10,294 nt of DNA from Deltaproteobacteria bacterium (GTDB lineage Bacteria > UBA10199 > SPLOWO2-01-44-7): NCBI GenBank assembly GCA_030688705.1, contig JAUYJH010000063.1, positions 1 to 10,294 of the forward strand, written 5' to 3'. Of the stretch, positions 6,693-10,294 are shown piece after piece (within the stretch, counting starts at the first letter, position 1; each line of letters begins with the position of its first letter). The translations under genes and the position numbers were made by a program. The notes under the pieces were generated by a model, which saw only the letters and a program-made list of their open reading frames with translations, did no database searches and was not told where the DNA came from.

Positions 6693-6899
6693 GTTCTGCC
6701 GGTCCATGGAGACCGCCGACATTTCTGCGCTTCCCTCCGCCTATTCGTCGCGAAATTTTGGTTGGTTTCTAAGGTTTATGGATCCTCCCCTGTCGGCTAA
6801 TAAACCTAACAAACCAATCCAAAATTTCGCTCCTCATACGGCTTCGGTCAAAGCGGCGCTTTTACGAAATGTCGGCGGATCTCCATTCCCCGTCAGAAC
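6693..6899. repeat. 207-bp inverted repeat in the murG-murC gap (first element)
   Basis: A long imperfect palindrome. Outer ends are GTTCTG (6693-6698) and CAGAAC (6894-6899). A perfect 13-bp stem follows (CCGCCGACATTTC 6713-6725 with its complement 6866-6878), then a poorly matched middle, then an inner stem of about 30 bp (6750-6779, starting GCGAAATTTTGG, with 6800-6830) and a 20-nt loop (6780-6799). No transposase is encoded. The size and terminal inverted repeats would fit a MITE-like or large palindromic element; no target duplication was clear by eye. Confidence 0.85.
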
Positions 6900-6927
6900 T
6901 GACGAAACATATCTGTTACAATATAAA
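6899..6927 (+). promoter_or_regulatory. Possible sigma-70-type promoter for murC-murB-ddl
   Basis: CTGACG (6899-6904) and TATAAA (6922-6927) are separated by 17 nt, in the short AT-rich spacer between the two long inverted repeats. They match the TTGACA/TATAAT consensus at 4 and 5 of 6 positions. A second box, TTGACA at 6940-6945, has no acceptable -10 element after it. A promoter here would be useful because the 480-nt gap breaks the tight coupling of the upstream genes, but the call rests only on weak motif matching. Confidence 0.25.
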
Positions 6928-6950
6928 TGTTTTAGAGAGTTGACAGGGGT

Positions 6951-7112
6951 GGGCTGCAGGGCGCGAGCGAATTGGTTGAGAAAAGCCTGCGTAAGGCGAT
7001 TTTCACATCCGGGATCCATAACAAAAATCGCCGACATAGGAGCGAATTTTTTGGGTCGACCCAAAAAATGTCGCGTCTTTTCGAAACCAATGAGCGGAAG
7101 CCCTTGCAGCCC
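6951..7112. repeat. 162-bp inverted repeat in the murG-murC gap (second element)
   Basis: Outer arms begin GGGCTGCAGGG (6951-6961) and end with CCCTTGCAGCCC (7101-7112). The stem continues imperfectly through GAATTGGTTGAGAAAAGCC on the left and CTTTTCGAAACCAATGAGCG on the right. Inside are two further hairpins: GGCGATTTT/AAAATCGCC (6995-7003 and 7024-7032), and a 24-bp perfect palindrome (7046-7069, half-site ATTTTTTGGGTC) extended by GCGA/TCGC. A stretch at 7029-7056 resembles an arm of the first element with its middle removed, so the two may be related. Confidence 0.82.
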
Positions 7113-7150
7113 CAGGTATAACTCCGACTTATTTTTGAAATGTGAAAAAC

Positions 7151-8620
7151 ATGTTTAAAAAGTATCAACATATTCATTTTGTCGGCATCGGCGGCATCGG
7201 GATGAGCGGGATTGCCGAGGTTTTGCTCAATCTCGGTTATCATGTGAGCGGGTCCGACATTAAAAGTTCCGCCGTTACGCGGCGGCTCAAAAAACGGGGA
7301 GCCAAAATTTTTACCGGCCACGACAAAGACCATCTTAACGGAACCCAGGTGTTGGTCACCTCTTCGGCCGTGAAAGAGACCAACCCCGAGGTTCGACAGG
7401 CTAAGATGATGAACGTTCCCGTGGTTCCCCGGGCCGAGATGCTCGCCGAGCTGATGCGGATGAAATACGGCATCGCGGTTGCCGGAACGCACGGCAAAAC
7501 CACCACCACCTCCATGATCGGCGCTGTTTTGCAGGAGGCCGGGCTGGACCCGACCCTTATCATCGGCGGCAAGGTGAACAGTTTTAAGAGCAACGCCCGG
7601 TTGGGAAAAGGGGAATTTCTTGTGGCCGAGGCCGACGAATCGGACCGGTCGTTTTTAAGACTGGGGCCCACGATCGCCGTCATCACCAATATCGACCCGG
7701 AGCATATGGAAAATTATAAAAATTTTAATGAGGTTAAAAAATGTTTTGTCGATTTTGCGAACAAGGTTCCCTTTTACGGGGCGGTGGTGGCGTGCGCCGA
7801 TCATCCGGTTTTAAGAAAAATCTTTCCGGAACTCAAAAGAAGGCTTGTGACCTATGGTGTGGCCCGTGAGGCGGAATACACCGCTAAAAATATCGAAGAG
7901 AAGGAAAAAACCATGTCGTTCGATGTTTGTTATCACGGTGAATGTCTGGGCCGAATCAAAATGGAACAGCCCGGGCGCCATCATGTCGGTAACGCCTTGG
8001 CCGCCGTGGCCGCGGCGCGGGAGATTGGGGTGCCGTTTTCAAAAATCGCTTTGGGGTTGAGAAAATTCAAGGGGGTCTCCCGCCGTTTTGAAATTCTAAA
8101 ACCCAAAAACCCGATGGTGGTTGATGATTACGCCCACCATCCGGTCGAAATGGAGGCGACGATTGCCGCCGCAAGAAGGGGCTGGCCGGAACACAAAATA
8201 GCGGTGGTGATGCAGCCCCACCGTTTCAGCCGGCTTCAGTTTCTGTGGGGCGATTTTGTCCGGGTTCTGGGGAAGGCGGATCTTGCGGTGATTTTGCCGG
8301 TCTATGCGGCGGGAGAGCCTTCTCTTGCCGGCATCAGCGGAGAAAATCTTTTTGTGGAAGCGCAGGCAAGGCATCCCAAACTTTCGGTTGCCTATGCCGA
8401 ATCGGAAGAGGAAATCTCGGCGGCGCTGAAACAGTGGGTTGCGAGCGAGGATCTGGCTTTGCCAGTCCAAGCGAGAGGGGTGCGGGGGGATGGGGCCACA
8501 TCGCCGAAGGCGATGGGGCAGCGATCCCCCCGTATGAAAGCCCAAAAAACGATGATTTTATTTCTGGGGGCGGGTGACATTACAAAGATGGCAAGAAAAT
8601 TTGCCAAACGGGTACTCTAA
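7151..8620 (+). CDS. murC: UDP-MurNAc:L-alanine ligase MurC
   Basis: MurC is the first amino-acid ligase of the pathway, joining L-Ala to UDP-MurNAc in the cytoplasm. The 489 residues show the N-terminal nucleotide-sugar domain (HIHFVGIGGIGMSGIAEVL 7-25, GSD 34-36), P-loop AGTHGKTTTTSMI (111-123), LVAEADESDRSFL (157-169), ITNIDPEHMENY (178-189), PGRHHVGNALAAVA (274-287), then C-terminal KGVSRRFE (307-314), VDDYAHHPVE (324-333) and VVMQPHRFSR (352-361), and GAGDI near the end (473-477). ATG 7151 gives the usual MurC N-terminus MFKKYQHIHFVG; GTG 7142 would add MKN. Neither has a convincing ribosome site. Residues 431-462 are encoded by an inserted two-hairpin repeat between the helix ending LKQW and the GAGDI strand. 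The gene follows a repeat-filled gap, and its stop is 1 nt before murB. Confidence 0.96.
   Translation: MFKKYQHIHFVGIGGIGMSGIAEVLLNLGYHVSGSDIKSSAVTRRLKKRGAKIFTGHDKDHLNGTQVLVTSSAVKETNPEVRQAKMMNVPVVPRAEMLAELMRMKYGIAVAGTHGKTTTTSMIGAVLQEAGLDPTLIIGGKVNSFKSNARLGKGEFLVAEADESDRSFLRLGPTIAVITNIDPEHMENYKNFNEVKKCFVDFANKVPFYGAVVACADHPVLRKIFPELKRRLVTYGVAREAEYTAKNIEEKEKTMSFDVCYHGECLGRIKMEQPGRHHVGNALAAVAAAREIGVPFSKIALGLRKFKGVSRRFEILKPKNPMVVDDYAHHPVEMEATIAAARRGWPEHKIAVVMQPHRFSRLQFLWGDFVRVLGKADLAVILPVYAAGEPSLAGISGENLFVEAQARHPKLSVAYAESEEEISAALKQWVASEDLALPVQARGVRGDGATSPKAMGQRSPRMKAQKTMILFLGAGDITKMARKFAKRVL
8441..8535. repeat. Two-hairpin repeat element in frame in murC
   Basis: Order of parts: GCGAG (8441-8445); hairpin CTGGC/GCCAG within 8449-8469; core CGAGAGGGGTGCGGGGGGA (8472-8490, identical over 19 nt to 2892-2910); a second hairpin with ACATCGCC pairing imperfectly with GGCGATGGGG around a GAA loop; and TCCCCCCGTAT (8525-8535), whose C-run pairs with the core G-run. 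It is read in frame as MurC residues 431-462 (ASEDLALPVQARGVRGDGAT, then SPKAMGQRSPRM), unlike anything expected at this place in MurC. It is the sister of the intergenic element at 2862-2948. Confidence 0.87.
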
Positions 8621-8621
8621 A

Positions 8622-9560
8622 ATGACATTGAGCACGACACAAAAACAGGAACTTGAAAATCTCTTCGGTGAAGATTGCGGTTTTGATCTTTCTTTGAGCC
8701 GGCTTACCGGCATTCATGTGGGCGGCCCCGCCGATGCCGTCGTCTGGCCGAAAAATGAGGAAGAGCTGGCCAGAGCGGTTCTTTGGGCCCGCGAAAAGAA
8801 AATACCGACATTTGTTTTGGGCAAGGGGAGCAACACGTTGGTTTTGGATGGAGGGGTTCGGGGGCTGGTCATCAGTCTTACAAAGGGTTTTCGCAATTTT
8901 AGCGTCTCAAGAGAGAACGGGGAGCATGTCTGGGTCCAGGCTCAAGGGGGTGTCCCCACGCAACAGTTTGTCCGCTGGTGCGTCGATCAGGGGTTTGCCG
9001 GAGCCGAGCGTTTGGCCGGCGTTCCGGGAACCATCGGGGGGAATGTCTTCATGAATGCCGGAACGCATCTGGGAGACGTTGGAGGCCTGGTGGAAGAGGT
9101 TCAAATTTGCGACGCGAAGGGGAAAATATCGGTCTGGCCCGCGGCAAAACTGCAGTTTGAGTATCGCAAAAGTTCCATTCCCCCTTCTTCGGTTGTGATT
9201 TCGGCCGTGTTGAAACTGAAAAAAGGGGAGAAAGAAAAATTGGAAAAAGAGGTGAGGGGGCTTTTTGAAAAACGGGGTCTGGACCAGCCGGTCGATCTCC
9301 CCAATCTGGGGTCGGTTTTCAAAAATCCCCCCGCCGGAAAACAGGGAAGGAAAAAAGCGTGGGAGCTGATTGTCGATGCCGGTTGCAAAGGGGTGCGGGT
9401 CGGGGGTGCGCGGGTTTCCGAGAAACATGCCAACTTCATCATCAATGAGGGGAAGGCCACGGCGAAAGATGTTTTGATTTTGATCGGACTGATCAAGGAC
9501 AAGGTGAAAGAGGCCACAGGGATTGTGCTGGAGACGGAAATCAAGGTGGTGGGGGAATAA
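8622..9560 (+). CDS. murB: UDP-N-acetylenolpyruvoylglucosamine reductase MurB
   Basis: MurB is the FAD-dependent, NADPH-using enzyme that reduces UDP-GlcNAc-enolpyruvate to UDP-MurNAc, the substrate of MurC encoded just upstream. The 312 residues contain HVGGPADAVVWP (32-43), the FAD-binding GKGSNTLV (67-74) and ERLAGVPGTIGGNVFMNAG (129-147), YRKSS (181-185), GSVFKNP (230-236) with the serine that acts as proton donor, KHANFIIN (268-275), and LETE (303-306) near the C-terminus, where the second catalytic acid lies. Length and motif spacing fit the shorter type II MurB better than the E. coli type I enzyme. ATG 8622, one base after the murC stop, is preferred over the upstream in-frame GTG at 8574, which lies inside murC and would add a non-family N-terminus. 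Confidence 0.96.
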   Translation: MTLSTTQKQELENLFGEDCGFDLSLSRLTGIHVGGPADAVVWPKNEEELARAVLWAREKKIPTFVLGKGSNTLVLDGGVRGLVISLTKGFRNFSVSRENGEHVWVQAQGGVPTQQFVRWCVDQGFAGAERLAGVPGTIGGNVFMNAGTHLGDVGGLVEEVQICDAKGKISVWPAAKLQFEYRKSSIPPSSVVISAVLKLKKGEKEKLEKEVRGLFEKRGLDQPVDLPNLGSVFKNPPAGKQGRKKAWELIVDAGCKGVRVGGARVSEKHANFIINEGKATAKDVLILIGLIKDKVKEATGIVLETEIKVVGE

Positions 9561-9564
9561 ATGA

Positions 9565-9698
9565 AAATTCTAAATCCTAAATACGAAATTCTAAACAAAC
9601 TCCAATATCCAAATTTCAATGTTCCAAACGGATGTTTGGAATTTGTGAGATTGGGATTTCGGATTTGTTTGGGATTTAGAAATTAGAATTTAGGATTT
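9565..9698. repeat. AT-rich 134-bp hairpin filling the murB-ddl gap
   Basis: Two arms of 65 nt each (9565-9629 and 9634-9698) around a 4-nt loop GGAT. The tip is tight (GTTCCAAAC with GTTTGGAAT), while the rest is imperfect. The left arm reads as degenerate 7-bp units (AAATTCT, AAATCCT, AAATACG, AAATTCT, AAACAAA and so on), and the reverse complement of the right arm shows the same rhythm. It occupies nearly the entire 145-nt gap. AT content is far above that of the neighbouring genes. The terminal AGGA (9692-9695) lies 10 nt before the ddl ATG and may serve as its ribosome site. Confidence 0.87.
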
Positions 9699-9705
9699 GA
9701 TTCAT

Positions 9706-10294
9706 ATGAAATGGAAACATAAAAAAATAGGTGTGCTTATGGGGGGCATCTCAAAGGAACGCGAGGTCTCTTTACGGACCGGCACGGCGGTCTTTGAGGC
9801 CTTAAAGCGCAAAGGCTATAACGCCATTGCCATCGATGTGGGCGCTGATTTGGTTCTTCAACTTCAGAAAAATCCGATCGATGCCGCCTTTATCGCCCTG
9901 CACGGGGTTTATGGAGAAGACGGTTGCATCCAGGGGCTTTTGGAATGGCTCAAAATTCCCTATACCGGCTCCGGGGTTTTAGCCTCCGCGCTGGCATTTG
10001 ACAAAGCGGTTTTGAACAATCTGGTCCGTCAGTTGGGAGTCGTGGTTCCAAAAGAAATTGTTTTCGATTCCCGCCATCATAATCTGGATGATTTTTTGTC
10101 CATGGTCCCTGGTCCATGGTCCATGGTCCCTGCTGTTGTCAAGCCGTCGCGCGAAGGCTCCACGATCAATATTTCCATCGTCCGCGAAGCCGCCTCCTTA
10201 AAAGGAGCCGTTCAGCTGGCGCTCCAGTCAGACTGCAAGGTTTTGATTGAGGAGTACATCAAGGGAAAAGAGGTGACGGTGGCGGTCCTGAACG
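9706..10294 (+). CDS. ddl: D-alanine--D-alanine ligase Ddl, N-terminal part (partial)
   Basis: Ddl is the cytoplasmic ATP-grasp enzyme that makes the D-Ala-D-Ala dipeptide used by MurF. The first 196 codons are present and the gene runs off the right edge. Visible are GGISKEREVSLRTG (13-26), HGVYGEDG (66-73), YTGSGVLASALAFDK (86-100), VVKPSREGST (144-153) and EEYIKGKEVTVAVL (182-195), in the usual order for a DdlB-type enzyme of a dcw cluster. The ATG at 9706 gives a normal N-terminus; AGGA at 9692-9695, inside the end of the upstream hairpin repeat, is the only candidate ribosome site. A heptamer repeat encodes residues 131-142 (LSMVPGPWSMVP) just before the PAVVKPSREGS strand of the ATP-grasp central domain. 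In a canonical cluster ftsQ, ftsA and ftsZ would be expected beyond the window. Confidence 0.95.
   Translation, partial: MKWKHKKIGVLMGGISKEREVSLRTGTAVFEALKRKGYNAIAIDVGADLVLQLQKNPIDAAFIALHGVYGEDGCIQGLLEWLKIPYTGSGVLASALAFDKAVLNNLVRQLGVVVPKEIVFDSRHHNLDDFLSMVPGPWSMVPAVVKPSREGSTINISIVREAASLKGAVQLALQSDCKVLIEEYIKGKEVTVAVLN
10097..10131. repeat. Heptamer tandem repeat (GGTCCAT) in frame in ddl
   Basis: Five 7-bp units: TGTCCAT, GGTCCCT, GGTCCAT, GGTCCAT, GGTCCCT. Positions 10098-10124 are the exact reverse complement of murD 3371-3397. Because the unit is close to self-complementary, the tract yields a GPW tripeptide in both genes although it is inverted. It encodes the loop between FDSRHHNLDDF and PAVVKPSREG, where family members have a short turn. 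Confidence 0.88.

Larger units (their letters stand above)
6664..7158 (+). other. Open frame of doubtful status across the murG-murC gap
   Basis: A stop-free frame of 164 codons begins at an ATG overlapping the murG stop (ATGA, 6664-6667) and ends inside the start of murC. I recognise no domain in its product, and nearly all of it is translation of the two inverted repeats 6693-6899 and 6951-7112, including both arms of each. I regard it as repeat sequence that happens to be open, or as a trace of the original coupled murC start, rather than as a gene. If it were translated it would carry ribosomes to the murC start. Confidence 0.25.

Noticed and set aside
7046..7069. Perfect palindrome considered as an intrinsic terminator
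   Set aside because: The stem is preceded by T and followed by A on both strands, so it lacks the U-run after the stem that a terminator needs.
6693..7112. Insertion sequence with a degraded transposase in the murG-murC gap
   Set aside because: No frame in the gap shows transposase motifs; only palindromic structure is visible.
8574..8621. Upstream GTG start for murB
   Set aside because: It would put 16 extra residues inside the murC end that do not look like MurB, whereas ATG 8622 directly follows the murC stop.

Overview
The window is one uninterrupted plus-strand stretch of a dcw (division and cell wall) cluster in canonical order: 3' end of murE, then murF, mraY, murD, ftsW, murG, murC, murB and the 5' part of ddl, which runs off the right edge. 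It encodes the cytoplasmic and inner-membrane route from UDP-MurNAc-dipeptide to lipid II, the septal SEDS polymerase, and the D-Ala-D-Ala supply for MurF. The DNPR motif in MurE points to meso-diaminopimelate peptidoglycan. The gene order and the MurC, MurG and Ddl sequences suggest a Gram-negative bacterium, perhaps of a deltaproteobacteria-like or related uncultivated lineage. That placement is inference only, since the window holds no taxonomic marker beyond these genes.

Region by region: 1-328 murE tail; 318-1769 murF (overlaps murE by 11 nt); 1774-2853 mraY; 2854-3054 a gap made mostly of two different palindromic repeats plus a second copy of the mraY 3' end; 3055-4425 murD; 4422-5582 ftsW; 5579-6667 murG (both junctions are ATGA stop/start overlaps); 6668-7150 a gap of about 480 nt largely filled by two long inverted repeats; 7151-8620 murC; 8622-9560 murB; 9561-9705 a gap almost entirely filled by an AT-rich 134-bp hairpin; 9706-10294 partial ddl. 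Apart from the three gaps the genes are packed as a single operon.

The most unusual thing is not the genes but what sits in and between them. I count ten short repeat elements of at least six kinds in about 10 kb. Five lie in frame inside core, normally essential, peptidoglycan genes: a GTCAT...ATGAC palindrome in murF, a 7-bp tandem repeat in murD and (reverse-complemented) in ddl, an 8-bp tandem repeat in murG, and a two-hairpin element in murC whose sister copy lies between mraY and murD. Where I can judge from family motifs, they fall in linkers or loops and leave catalytic motifs intact. This resembles Rickettsia palindromic elements (in-frame protein-coding repeats) and cyanobacterial heptamer repeats in behaviour, but several unrelated families act here at once. 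The mraY 3' end is duplicated across one element with only synonymous differences, suggesting recombination at repeats. No IS, CRISPR array, tRNA or rRNA was seen.
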